Below are positions 44,830-54,876 of a DNA stretch of 64,000 nucleotides, piece after piece. The notes under the pieces are model-generated. The model saw nothing but the letters and a program-made list of their open reading frames with translations, did no database searches and was not told the DNA's origin. Position 1 is the first letter of the stretch; every line of letters starts with the position of its first letter. Source of the stretch: Rubrivivax sp. (lineage in GTDB: Bacteria > Pseudomonadota > Gammaproteobacteria > Burkholderiales > Burkholderiaceae_C); assembly GCA_016707445.1 (NCBI GenBank), contig JADJHR010000010.1, positions 189,041-253,040 on the forward strand. The letters are read 5' to 3'. The position numbers were made by a program, and so were the translations under genes.

Positions 44830-45804
44830 ATGACACTGATTGCTGACCGTACCGTCCTGTTCGCCGACCTGCGCGGCAGTACCTCGCTGTTCGAGACGCT
44901 GGGCAATGCCGAGGCGACTTCGGTCGTCACGCATTGTGTGGGTGCGCTGGGCAAGCCGGTCGCCGAATTCGGCGGCCATGTCGTGAAGACCCTGGGCGAC
45001 GGCCTGATGGCGGTGTTTGCCGAATCGACGCCGGCGGTGCAGGCTGCGGTGGTGATGCACGACGTGCTCGAGTCCATCGTGCAGAAGGGCAGCGAACGCG
45101 GCGCCTCGTCGGGGTTGCGCGCGCTGCGACTGCAGGTGGGCATCGCGCGCGGCGAGGTGGTCGAGATGGCGGGCGACTGCTTCGGCGACGCCGTCAACGT
45201 GGCCGCACGGCTGATCGACCACGCCGGCGACAACGAGACCCTGGCCACGGTTGATGTGCTGCAGGGCATCCCGATCGACACGCAGGCACGCTTTCGCAGC
45301 CTGGACCGCCTGGCGCTGCGCGGCCGCGCTGAGCCGGTGCAGGTGCACGTGATGGCCCGGCGGCGAGGCGGCGACGCCGCGGTCACGCAGTTTGGCGACG
45401 TCTCGATCAGCGGCGAAACCGAGGGCGTGAGCCTGAGCTGGAATGCGCTCAACCGCGTGTTCGACAACCGCCAGATGCCGGTGGTGCTGGGCCGCGGCGC
45501 GCAGGCCAACTTCTGCGTCGACGATTCGCGCGTGTCGCGCTCGCACGCGCGCATCGACTGGTACGGTGGCAGTCTGCAGCTCACTGACCTCAGCTACAAC
45601 GGCACGTACGTGCGCTTCAACGACGGCGAGATCGTCAGCCTGCGCCGCGGCAGCTGCACCTTGCACGGCAGCGGCACGGTCGGGCTGGGCGCTTCACCCA
45701 CCGACCCCGGCGCGGCCATCGTCCGCTTCGAGGTGGTGCACGTCGCCGATCGCCAGCCCGCGACCGCACCCGCCGCACTGTCACCCCGCGGGGTTGTCCT
45801 CTGA
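44830..45804 (+). CDS. Class III nucleotidyl cyclase-like domain fused to an FHA domain
   Basis: A 324-aa soluble protein. Residues 1-180 form a class III adenylate/guanylate cyclase homology domain: the first metal-binding Asp in TVLFADLRGSTSLFE, the KTLGDGLMAVF loop with the second Asp and CFGDAVNVAARL. Residues 215-315 form a forkhead-associated domain with LGRGAQANFCVDDSRVSRSHARI and DLSYNGTYVRF, which binds phosphothreonine. The ATG at 44830 is chosen because a TACACT -10 lies at 44814-44819 and the domain begins right there. Whether it makes cAMP or cGMP, or is a degenerate sensor, cannot be told. hemH follows after 55 bases. Confidence 0.87.
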   Translation: MTLIADRTVLFADLRGSTSLFETLGNAEATSVVTHCVGALGKPVAEFGGHVVKTLGDGLMAVFAESTPAVQAAVVMHDVLESIVQKGSERGASSGLRALRLQVGIARGEVVEMAGDCFGDAVNVAARLIDHAGDNETLATVDVLQGIPIDTQARFRSLDRLALRGRAEPVQVHVMARRRGGDAAVTQFGDVSISGETEGVSLSWNALNRVFDNRQMPVVLGRGAQANFCVDDSRVSRSHARIDWYGGSLQLTDLSYNGTYVRFNDGEIVSLRRGSCTLHGSGTVGLGASPTDPGAAIVRFEVVHVADRQPATAPAALSPRGVVL

Positions 45805-45859
45805 GCCTGAGCCTGCACCGCCTCGATCGTGCAGGCGGCGTGCAACGGCTCACCGGCGC

Positions 45860-46945
45860 ATGACGTTCCGCCCCGAACCGGCCTACCGGCACGGCAGCCC
45901 TGCGCGCACCGGCTTGCTGCTGGTGAACCTGGGCACGCCCGACGAAGCCAGCGCACCGGCGCTGCGACGCTATCTGGCCGAGTTTTTGTCGGACCGACGT
46001 GTGGTCGAGATTCCGCGGCTGCTGTGGTGGCCCATTCTGCACGGCATCATCCTGCGCCTGCGCCCTGCCAGGTCGGCAGCCAAGTATGCGACCGTGTGGC
46101 TGCCCGAAGGCTCGCCCCTGGCGGTCTGGACAGAGCGTCAGACACGGGCACTGGAGGTCGAACTCGGGCGCCGCGGCCACACGATCGACGTGCACCATGC
46201 CATGCGCTATGGCCAGCCTGCGCTGCCCCGGGTGATGGACCAGATGCGCGCTGCTGGTGTCACCCGCGTGCTGGTGCTGCCGATGTACCCGCAATACGCG
46301 GCCGCCACGACCGGCAGCGTGGCCGACGCCCTGCACCGCTGGGCGCTGCAGGCGCGCTGGGTGCCCGAGTTGCGCACGCTGAGCCAGTACCACGACGATC
46401 CCGGTTACATCGACGCCTTGGCCGCCCGGCTGCGTCGGCACTGGCAGCAGCAGCCAGCGGCCGAACGACTGCTGCTCAGCTTCCATGGCCTGCCCGAGCG
46501 CAGCCTTCACCTGGGTGACCCCTACCACTGCCAGTGCCACAAGACCGCGCGGCTGCTGCGCGAACGCCTGGGTCTGGCGCCCGAACAGGTGGTGGTGACC
46601 TTTCAGAGCCGTTTTGGCAAGGCCCAGTGGCTGCAACCCTATACCGAGCCCACGCTGCAGGCGCTGGGAGCGCAGGGCGTGCGCAGTGTCGACGTGATGT
46701 GCCCGGGCTTCGTCGCCGACTGCCTGGAGACGCTGGAAGAGATCGCGCAGGAGGCGCGAACGGCCTTCCTGCGCGCCGGTGGCCAGGATTTTCGCTACGT
46801 ACCCTGCCTAAACGACGAGCCCGACTGGGTCGCCGCGCTGGCCACGCTGGCCGAGCGCCACCTGCAAGGCTGGGACACCCACAACGTGCCGGCGGCCGAC
46901 GCTGAGCAGCGGCAGCGCGCGCTGGCGATGGGCGCGCGCGACTGA
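45860..46945 (+). CDS. hemH: Ferrochelatase
   Basis: A 361-aa enzyme that inserts Fe(2+) into protoporphyrin IX, the last step of heme synthesis. It has the N-terminal GLLLVNLGTPDEASAPALRRYL, the signature with the metal-binding His in LLLSFHGLPERSLHLGDPYHCQC, then VTFQSRFGKAQWLQPYTEPTL and VMCPGFVADCLETLEEI with the conserved Glu. The ATG at 45860 matches the family start. It lies on the plus strand downstream of the cyclase-FHA gene, and convergent tctA ends 25 bases beyond its stop. Confidence 0.97.
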   Translation: MTFRPEPAYRHGSPARTGLLLVNLGTPDEASAPALRRYLAEFLSDRRVVEIPRLLWWPILHGIILRLRPARSAAKYATVWLPEGSPLAVWTERQTRALEVELGRRGHTIDVHHAMRYGQPALPRVMDQMRAAGVTRVLVLPMYPQYAAATTGSVADALHRWALQARWVPELRTLSQYHDDPGYIDALAARLRRHWQQQPAAERLLLSFHGLPERSLHLGDPYHCQCHKTARLLRERLGLAPEQVVVTFQSRFGKAQWLQPYTEPTLQALGAQGVRSVDVMCPGFVADCLETLEEIAQEARTAFLRAGGQDFRYVPCLNDEPDWVAALATLAERHLQGWDTHNVPAADAEQRQRALAMGARD

Positions 46946-46969
46946 CCAGCCTGGCGGCGGCGCAGCGGC

Positions 46970-48466
46970 TCAGCGTACGCGATGTCGCCGCAGTGCCGCC
47001 ATAGCGCGCGGCAGCACCAGCACTGCCACCACCACCGCCAGCAGCGTGGCCGACATCGGCCGGTCAATGAACACGCGCCAATGCCCCTCGCCGATCGACA
47101 GTGCATTGCGCATCTGCGCCTCGGCCAGGGGCCCCAGGATCATGCCGACGATGACCGGTGCGGTGGGGATGTCGAAGCGCCGCGACAGCACGCCCATCAA
47201 TCCGATGCCGAACATCAGGAACAGATCGAAGCTGCTTTGCCGCATGCCGTAGACGCCCACGGTGGCAAAGATCAGGATGCCCGCGTACAGCGGCGGGCGC
47301 GGGATCTTCAGCAGCTTGACCCACATCCCCACCAGCGGCAGGTTCAGCACCAGCAGCATCACGTTGCCGATGTACAGCGATGCAATCAGGGCCCAGACCA
47401 GGGTCGACGAAGTCTGGAACAACTGCGGCCCGGCGTTGATGCCGTAGTTCTGCAGCGCCGAGAGCAGGATCGCGGCCGTCACCGACGTCGGGATGCCCAG
47501 CGTCAGCAGCGGCACCAGCGTGGCCGTTACCGCCGCGTTGTTGGCCGCTTCCGGCCCGGCCACGCCTTCGATGGCGCCCACGGTGCCGAACTCCTCGGGG
47601 TATTTGCTCAGCTTGCGCTCGGTGGCATAGCTCAGAAAGGTCGGGATCTCCGAGCCACCGGCCGGCAGGGTGCCGAAGGGAAAGCCGATCGCGGTGCCGC
47701 GCAGCCAGGCCGGCCACGACCGACGCCACTGGCTGCGGGTCATGTGCACACGGTCCATGCGATTGAGGTCGCTGGCGCTGCGGCCCTCGTACATCGCGGT
47801 GTAGAAACATTCCCCTACCGCAAACAGCCCCACCGCCACCAGCACCACCTCGATGCCGTCCAGGAACTCGGGCACACCACCGGTGTAGCGCACCTGCCCG
47901 GTGATCTGATCGAGCCCGACGAGGCCGATCGCCAGCCCGATGAACAGTGCCGTCATGCCGCGCAGCGCACTCTGGCCGAGCACCGAGCTGACGGTGGTGA
48001 AGGCCAGCAGCATCAGCATGAAGTATTCCGGCGGCCCCAGCCTGACGGCAAAGTTCGCCACCAGTGGCGCAAACAGCGTGACCAGCACGGTGGCGATGGT
48101 GCCGGCCACGAAAGAACCGATGGCCGAAGTTGCCAGAGCCGCACCGGCCTGCCCGTTGCGCGCCATCTTGAAACCTTCAAGTGCGGTCACCATGGTGCCG
48201 GTTTCGCCCGGTGTGTTGAGCAGGATCGAGGTGGTCGAGCCGCCGTACATCGCGCCGTAGTAGATGCCGGCAAAGAAGATCATCGACGCCGTGGGTTCGA
48301 CCTGCGCGGTGATCGGCAGCAGCATCGCCACCGTCACGGCCGGGCCGATGCCCGGCAACACGCCGATGGCCGTGCCCAGCGCGCAGCCCAGGAACGCCCA
48401 CAGCAGATTGATCGGCGTGCCCGCCGTCGCGAAGCCCTGCAGCAGCAGATTGCCGATGTCCATCAT
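46970..48466 (-). CDS. tctA: Tripartite tricarboxylate transporter large permease TctA
   Basis: A 498-aa polytopic permease of about 11-12 helices, the transport subunit of a TTT system driven by ion gradients. It starts MMDIGNLLLQGFATAGTPIN. The conserved N-terminal signature GTAIGVLPGIGPAVTVAMLLP and GAMYGGSTTSILLNTPGE are intact, as is the matching second-half repeat GIPTSVTAAILLSALQNYGI. The start overlaps the tctB stop (TGATG). The transported carboxylate is unknown. Confidence 0.95.
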   Translation of the reverse strand: MMDIGNLLLQGFATAGTPINLLWAFLGCALGTAIGVLPGIGPAVTVAMLLPITAQVEPTASMIFFAGIYYGAMYGGSTTSILLNTPGETGTMVTALEGFKMARNGQAGAALATSAIGSFVAGTIATVLVTLFAPLVANFAVRLGPPEYFMLMLLAFTTVSSVLGQSALRGMTALFIGLAIGLVGLDQITGQVRYTGGVPEFLDGIEVVLVAVGLFAVGECFYTAMYEGRSASDLNRMDRVHMTRSQWRRSWPAWLRGTAIGFPFGTLPAGGSEIPTFLSYATERKLSKYPEEFGTVGAIEGVAGPEAANNAAVTATLVPLLTLGIPTSVTAAILLSALQNYGINAGPQLFQTSSTLVWALIASLYIGNVMLLVLNLPLVGMWVKLLKIPRPPLYAGILIFATVGVYGMRQSSFDLFLMFGIGLMGVLSRRFDIPTAPVIVGMILGPLAEAQMRNALSIGEGHWRVFIDRPMSATLLAVVVAVLVLPRAMAALRRHRVR

Positions 48467-48978
48467 CACAGCCACCCGGTCTCGGTCAGGCCCGGCAGGT
48501 TGATGGCCAGCAGCTTGGTGAACAGCCAGAACGCGGGGGCGGCGATCAGCGCACCGGTCGCCACGTCCTGCAGCACGCGCATCAGCCCGCCACCAGGCCG
48601 GCCTTCGGACTGGCGCAGACCCCGCACCGCCAGCACGAAGCACAAGGTGCAACTGAAAATGAAACCCAGCACCGTGATCAGGGCGGCGTTGGCCAGCACG
48701 CCGGCGGCAACCCAGGCCATCGCCGTCCAGTCGGCGCGCGCCGCCCCTGAGGGCTCGGGCAGGTCACGAAATCCACCGCTTCGGGCCTGCACCAGCAGCA
48801 GCAGCCCGCACATGAACAGCGCCGCTGAAACCAGCCAGGGCAGGAAGTTCGGCCCCACGCCGGCGTAGCCGGCCTGTCCGGAAATGTCGGTGGCGCCCCA
48901 GGCCAGTCCAAGGGCCAGCAGCAGCACAGCGCCGCCCACCAGGGTTTGCTGCAGGCGCGGCGAAACCGGGTTCGTCAT
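48466..48978 (-). CDS. tctB: Tripartite tricarboxylate transporter small permease TctB
   Basis: A 170-aa membrane protein with four hydrophobic helices, starting MTNPVSPRLQQTLVGGAVLLL and including YAGVGPNFLPWLVSAALFMCG, as in the TctB family. Its function beside TctA is poorly known. It lies between tctC (73 bases upstream) and tctA (1-base overlap) in one leftward unit. Confidence 0.9.
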   Translation of the reverse strand: MTNPVSPRLQQTLVGGAVLLLALGLAWGATDISGQAGYAGVGPNFLPWLVSAALFMCGLLLLVQARSGGFRDLPEPSGAARADWTAMAWVAAGVLANAALITVLGFIFSCTLCFVLAVRGLRQSEGRPGGGLMRVLQDVATGALIAAPAFWLFTKLLAINLPGLTETGWL

Positions 48979-49051
48979 GATCCCTCCCCTCGTGTCGTGG
49001 GTGATGCCGCCACCGGCGCGCGGCCGGTGGCGGCTGCGAGCCGGCGCGCGT

Positions 49052-50011
49052 TCAGATCATGCCGGCCTTGACCATGGTGGCGCGCAGGCCGGCGAACTCA
49101 CGGTCGACGAACTCGTCGAACTCAGCCCCGGCCATCACCGCAGGCGTCCACTTGTTCTTCTCCAGGGCTTCGGCCCAGGCCTTGGACTTGACGGCCTTGA
49201 GCACCATGCCGGTCAGCGCCTTGCGCTGGTCGGCCGAGATGCCGGGCGCGCCGTACACGCCACGCCAATTGCCCAGTTCGACATTGATGCCCTGCTCTTT
49301 CAAGGTCGGTACGTTGACGCCCTTCAGCCGCGTCGGTGAGGTGACGCCGATGGCCCGCATCTTGCCCGCCTCGATATACTGCTGGAACTCGCTGTAGCCG
49401 CTGCCGCCGACCGTGACGTTGCCGCCGAGGATGGCCGCCGTGGCCTCACCGCCGCCGCGGAAGGGCACGTAGTTGATCTTCGACGGGTCGACGCCGACTT
49501 CGCGCGCGATCATGGCGGCCGCAATGTGTTCGGTGGACCCGCGCGAGCCACCGCCCCACTTCACGCTGCCGGGGTCCTTCTTCATCTGATCGATCACGTC
49601 TTTCATCGATTTGAGCGGCGACTGCGCGGGCAGAACGAAGACGTTGTATTCGCTGGTCAGACGCGCGATCGGAGTGGCCTGCGTCAGGCTGACCGGCGGC
49701 TTGCCGGTGATGATGCCGCCCAGCATCACCGCGCCCATCACCATCAGCGCATGGCCGTCGCCCTTGCTGGCGTTGACGAACTGCGCCAGCCCGATGGCAC
49801 CGGCTGCGCCGCCCTTGTTTTCGTAGGTCACCGCCGAAGCCACGCCGGCGTCCTGCAGCGCCTTGCCCAGTGCGCGGCCGGTGCTGTCCCAGCCGCCGCC
49901 CGGGTTGGCCGGGATCATCATCTTCAGGTTGCTGGCCGCGCGCGCCGACAGCGGCAGCGCACCAGCGGCGGCCAGGGCCGCCAGGGATTTCAGAAAGATG
50001 TCACGACGCAT
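49052..50011 (-). CDS. tctC: Tripartite tricarboxylate transporter binding protein TctC
   Basis: A 319-aa periplasmic solute-binding protein of the Bug/TctC family. The signal peptide MRRDIFLKSLAALAAAGALP ends near SARA (residue 25). Its RRDIFLK start resembles a twin-arginine motif, so Tat or Sec export are both possible. The mature protein has MMIPANPGGGWDSTGRALGK, the ligand loops AGAIGLAQFVNA and KWGGGSRGSTEHI, and INYVPFRGGGEATAAILGG. GGAGA precedes the ATG at 50011. It is the first gene of tctCBA. Its usual two-component regulators survive only as relics just upstream. Confidence 0.94.
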   Translation of the reverse strand: MRRDIFLKSLAALAAAGALPLSARAASNLKMMIPANPGGGWDSTGRALGKALQDAGVASAVTYENKGGAAGAIGLAQFVNASKGDGHALMVMGAVMLGGIITGKPPVSLTQATPIARLTSEYNVFVLPAQSPLKSMKDVIDQMKKDPGSVKWGGGSRGSTEHIAAAMIAREVGVDPSKINYVPFRGGGEATAAILGGNVTVGGSGYSEFQQYIEAGKMRAIGVTSPTRLKGVNVPTLKEQGINVELGNWRGVYGAPGISADQRKALTGMVLKAVKSKAWAEALEKNKWTPAVMAGAEFDEFVDREFAGLRATMVKAGMI

Positions 50012-50126
50012 GTTGTCTCCGATTGAAGTGAGATGCCGCCACGAATTCGCAGCAGATCCTGACATGATCGACCACCTGGCTGTCAAATGGCTGTCGTCAG
50101 CCCCCGGGAAAACGCCAAGCCTCGGC

Positions 50127-50253
50127 ATGAAGCTGCTGCTGATCGAAGACAACCCGGCGCTGCAGGCCACCTTCCAACACAGCTTCGAGCGCCGCGCCGG
50201 CGCAACTCGTCACCTTGCGCGTTCTTGGCGACCTGCCGCGCCGCGCGGCGTGA
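50127..50253 (+). pseudogene. Relic of a TctD-type response regulator
   Basis: The segment keeps the N-terminus of a response regulator, MKLLLIEDNPALQATFQHSF, including the acidic pair of the receiver pocket. About 25 codons in, and one frame over, come the last codons of an OmpR-type regulator, QLVTLRVLGDLPRRAA then TGA (50251-50253), compare the usual LVTLRGLGYLL ending. Roughly 190 codons in between, including the phosphorylated Asp and the DNA-binding helix, are gone. The stop overlaps the start of the kinase relic, as in intact regulator-kinase pairs. Confidence 0.75.
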
Positions 50254-50477
50254 TGGCGATGAGCGACAGACACCCCTCGCTGCGCCGACGTCTGCTGCTG
50301 GGCACGCTGGCGCCGGTGCGGGTGTTCGTGCTGCTGGGAAGGCTCGGCCTGGCCATATGCCACGAGATCGTCCAGGCCGCAGGCGGCACACTCAGCCTGG
50401 ACAACCTCACCGATTCTGGCCATGTGGCCAGGCAGGCCGTCAGCATGCACCTGCCGCTGGCTGACAATACGACCTGA
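50253..50477 (+). pseudogene. Relic of a TctE-type sensor histidine kinase
   Basis: A 74-codon open frame fuses the start of a sensor kinase (MAMSDRHPSLRRRLLLGTLA, the basic region plus the beginning of the first membrane helix) directly to the extreme C-terminus of an ATPase domain (LGLAICHEIVQAAGGTLSLD, the G2 box and last strand, ending LPLADNTT). The HisKA region and most of the ATPase domain are deleted. It is in frame with the N-terminal part of the regulator relic, so the pair could be read as one 116-codon ORF. It ends on the hslR start codon. Confidence 0.75.
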
Positions 50478-50899
50478 TGCCCGAAGCACCGACCCTGGAA
50501 CGCCTTCGCCTCGACAAGTGGCTGTGGGCGGCGCGCCTTTACAAGACGCGATCACTGGCCGCCGACGAAGTCGGCAAGGGCCGGGTGAGTGTCAACGGCC
50601 AGTCCACCAAGGCCGCACGCGAACTGCGGCCCGGCGACCGGCTCGAGCTGCGCCAGGGCGTGGTGACACGGGTTCTGATCGTGCAGGCCCTGAGCACCGT
50701 GCGTGGGCCGGCGCCGGTGGCACAGACCCTGTACGAGGAAACCGCCGACAGCCGGACCGCGCGCGAGGCAGCCGCCGCCCAGCGCCGTCTGGGCGTCGAA
50801 CCTGCCGACACGTTGCAGCAAGGCCGCCCGACCAAGCGCGACCGGCGCCAGCTGAGCGACTGGAACCGCTGGAGCGCCAGCATCGACGACGGCAGCTGA
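50477..50899 (+). CDS. hslR: Heat-shock protein 15 (S4-domain RNA-binding protein HslR)
   Basis: A 140-aa basic protein with an N-terminal S4 domain: RLRLDKWLWAARLYKTRSLA, then GKGRVSVNGQSTKAARELRPGD. In E. coli Hsp15 binds 50S subunits that carry a stalled nascent chain. A basic C-terminal tail follows (GRPTKRDRRQLSDWNRW). Its ATG overlaps the stop of the kinase relic (TGATG), a coupling inherited from before the relic decayed. It precedes the grpE-dnaK-dnaJ heat-shock genes. Confidence 0.92.
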   Translation: MPEAPTLERLRLDKWLWAARLYKTRSLAADEVGKGRVSVNGQSTKAARELRPGDRLELRQGVVTRVLIVQALSTVRGPAPVAQTLYEETADSRTAREAAAAQRRLGVEPADTLQQGRPTKRDRRQLSDWNRWSASIDDGS

Positions 50900-50950
50900 C
50901 TCTCCTGCACCAACTGCGGCTCGGCGGTCGGGCCGCCTGCCCAAAACCCT

Positions 50951-50977
50951 CTTGAAATCAAGGGTCCTACCCTCAAC
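50951..50977 (+). promoter_or_regulatory. Sigma-32 heat-shock promoter for grpE-dnaK-dnaJ
   Basis: CTTGAAA (50951-50957) is a perfect sigma-32 -35 element. CCCTCAAC (50970-50977) after 12 bases is a moderate match to the CCCCATNT -10. It lies about 30 bases before the grpE ATG. Confidence 0.7.
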
Positions 50978-51005
50978 TGACTAAGCATTGCAGAACTTGA
51001 ACGCC

Positions 51006-51536
51006 ATGAACACCAACACTCCTCCACAGCAGCCCGCCGATGGCGCCCCCCAGGCTGACCCTACTGACACCCTGCCGCCGAGCCTCGAAGCCCAGTTGGC
51101 CGATCTGCAGGCCAGGCACAACGAAGTCTCAGACGCCTACTTGCGAGCCAAGGCCGAGACCGAGAACATCCGCCGCCGCTCGGAAGAAGAGCTGGCCAAG
51201 GCACGCAAGTTCGCCATCGAGGCCTTTGCCGAAAGCCTGCTGCCCGTCAACGACAGCCTGGAAGCGGCGCTGGCGATCCAGAACGCCACCAGCGAGCAGA
51301 TGCGACAGGGCGTCGACCTGACCTTGCGCCAGCTGTTGCAGGCGATGGAGCGCAACAAGGTCGTGCAGATCGCGCCGCCGGTCGGCACCCGATTCGATCC
51401 TCACCAACACCAGGCGATCAGCCTGGTGCCGGCCGATCAGGAAGCCAATACCGTGGTCAGCGTGCTGCAGAAGGGCTACCTGATCGTCGACCGCGTATTG
51501 CGTCCGGCACTGGTCACGGTGGCCGCGCCCAAATGA
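51006..51536 (+). CDS. grpE: Nucleotide exchange factor GrpE
   Basis: A 176-aa dimeric cochaperone that releases ADP from DnaK. The N-terminal long coiled coil (about residues 30-85) contains YLRAKAETENIRRRSEEEL. The C-terminal beta domain has the signature of GTRFDPHQHQAISLV and GYLIVDRVLRPALVTV. ATG 51006 is chosen over a TTG six codons upstream. It is preceded by a heat-shock promoter and followed by dnaK after 91 bases. Confidence 0.97.
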   Translation: MNTNTPPQQPADGAPQADPTDTLPPSLEAQLADLQARHNEVSDAYLRAKAETENIRRRSEEELAKARKFAIEAFAESLLPVNDSLEAALAIQNATSEQMRQGVDLTLRQLLQAMERNKVVQIAPPVGTRFDPHQHQAISLVPADQEANTVVSVLQKGYLIVDRVLRPALVTVAAPK

Positions 51537-51627
51537 TGTCGATGACCGGGCCTTGACAGGGCCTTGAAAAGCCCCGCCCCATCCACAACTCGACAACAAC
51601 CAGATTCCAGCTTCAGGAGCAGCAGAC

Positions 51628-53577
<1,950 letters not shown>

Positions 53578-53588
53578 TCCTTCGATGT

Positions 53589-53614
53589 CGCGGCCGGGCC
53601 CCAGGCCCGCCGCG
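53589..53614 (+). other. Intercistronic hairpin between dnaK and dnaJ
   Basis: CGCGG-C-CGGGCC-CCA-GGCCCG-CCGCG forms an 11-bp stem with a single bulged base, 12 bases after the dnaK stop. There is no T tract. It may protect the dnaK message or reduce dnaJ expression relative to dnaK. Confidence 0.55.
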
Positions 53615-53694
53615 ATGTCTCGCCGCGTTCGAGGTGACGGGTAGCGCCCGCACCTCAGCGCGGCGCTTTCGTTGAGATGACGGCAAACACCTCC

Positions 53695-54843
53695 ATGGCA
53701 AAGCGCGACTACTACGAAACCCTCGGCATTGTGAAGAACGCGTCCGACGAGGACATCAAGAAGGCCTACCGCAAACTGGCCATGAAGCACCACCCGGACC
53801 GCAACCAGGGTGACAGCTCGAAGAAATCCGAGGACAAGTTCAAGGAGGCCAAAGAGGCCTACGAGATGCTGTCCGACCCGCAAAAGCGCGCCGCCTACGA
53901 TCAGTACGGCCATGCCGGGGTTGACCCCAACATGGGTGGCCGCGGCGGCGCAGGACCCGAGGGCTTCGGTGGCTTTGCCGAGACCTTCGGCGACATCTTC
54001 GGCGACATCTTCGGCGGTCAGGCCGGCGCCGGCCGCCGCGGCGGCGGTGGTCAGCAGGTCTATCGCGGCAGCGACCTCAGCTATGCGATGGAGATCTCGC
54101 TGGAAGAAGCGGCCGTCGGCAAAGAAACGCAGATCCGCATCCCGAGCTGGGAAAACTGCGAAACCTGCAGCGGCACGGGGGCCAAGCCCGGTACCAGCGC
54201 CAAGACCTGCTCCAGTTGCAACGGGTCAGGAACGGTGCATCTGCGCCAGGGTTTCTTCAGCATCCAGCAGACTTGCCCGCAGTGCCGCGGCAGCGGAAAG
54301 ATCATCCCTGAACCCTGCACCACCTGCAGCGGCGCCGGCAAGATCAAGCGCCAGAAGACCCTGGAGGTGAAAATTCCGGCTGGCATCAACGAAGGCATGC
54401 GCATTCGTTCGGCCGGCAACGGCGAGCCCGGCACCAATGGCGGCCCGGCAGGTGACCTGTACATCGAGATCCGCATCAAGCAGCACGAGATTTTCGAGCG
54501 CGACGGCGATGACCTGCATTGCACCGTACCGGTGAGCATGACGGTGGCAGCCCTGGGCGGCACGATCGAGGTGCCCAACCTGAGTGGCAAGGCCGAGATC
54601 GACCTGCCCGAAGGCACCCAGCACGGCAAGACCTTCCGCCTGCGCGGCAAGGGCATCAAGGGCATCCGCTCGAGCTACCCCGGCGACCTGTATTGCCATG
54701 TCACGGTGGAGACGCCGGTCAAGCTGACCGAACACCAGCGCAAGCTGCTGAAGGATCTGGAAGAGTCGTTCCGCAAGGGCGGTGACAAACACTCGCCCAA
54801 CGCCAAGAGCTGGACCGACCGCGTGAAGGACATCTTCAAGTAG
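53695..54843 (+). CDS. dnaJ: Chaperone protein DnaJ (Hsp40)
   Basis: A 382-aa type I J protein that loads substrates on DnaK and stimulates its ATPase. The J domain (residues 1-70) carries HPD in KHHPDRNQGD. A Gly/Phe-rich segment follows (FGGFAETFGDIFGDIFGG). Four CxxCxGxG zinc repeats are present: CETCSGTG, CSSCNGSG, CPQCRGSG and CTTCSGAG. The ATG at 53695 gives the conserved start MAKRDYYETLG. An ATG six codons upstream (53677) is possible but not conserved. Confidence 0.98.
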   Translation: MAKRDYYETLGIVKNASDEDIKKAYRKLAMKHHPDRNQGDSSKKSEDKFKEAKEAYEMLSDPQKRAAYDQYGHAGVDPNMGGRGGAGPEGFGGFAETFGDIFGDIFGGQAGAGRRGGGGQQVYRGSDLSYAMEISLEEAAVGKETQIRIPSWENCETCSGTGAKPGTSAKTCSSCNGSGTVHLRQGFFSIQQTCPQCRGSGKIIPEPCTTCSGAGKIKRQKTLEVKIPAGINEGMRIRSAGNGEPGTNGGPAGDLYIEIRIKQHEIFERDGDDLHCTVPVSMTVAALGGTIEVPNLSGKAEIDLPEGTQHGKTFRLRGKGIKGIRSSYPGDLYCHVTVETPVKLTEHQRKLLKDLEESFRKGGDKHSPNAKSWTDRVKDIFK

Positions 54844-54876
54844 GCCGGCGCCGCAGCAGATCGGGCGGACCGTCGG

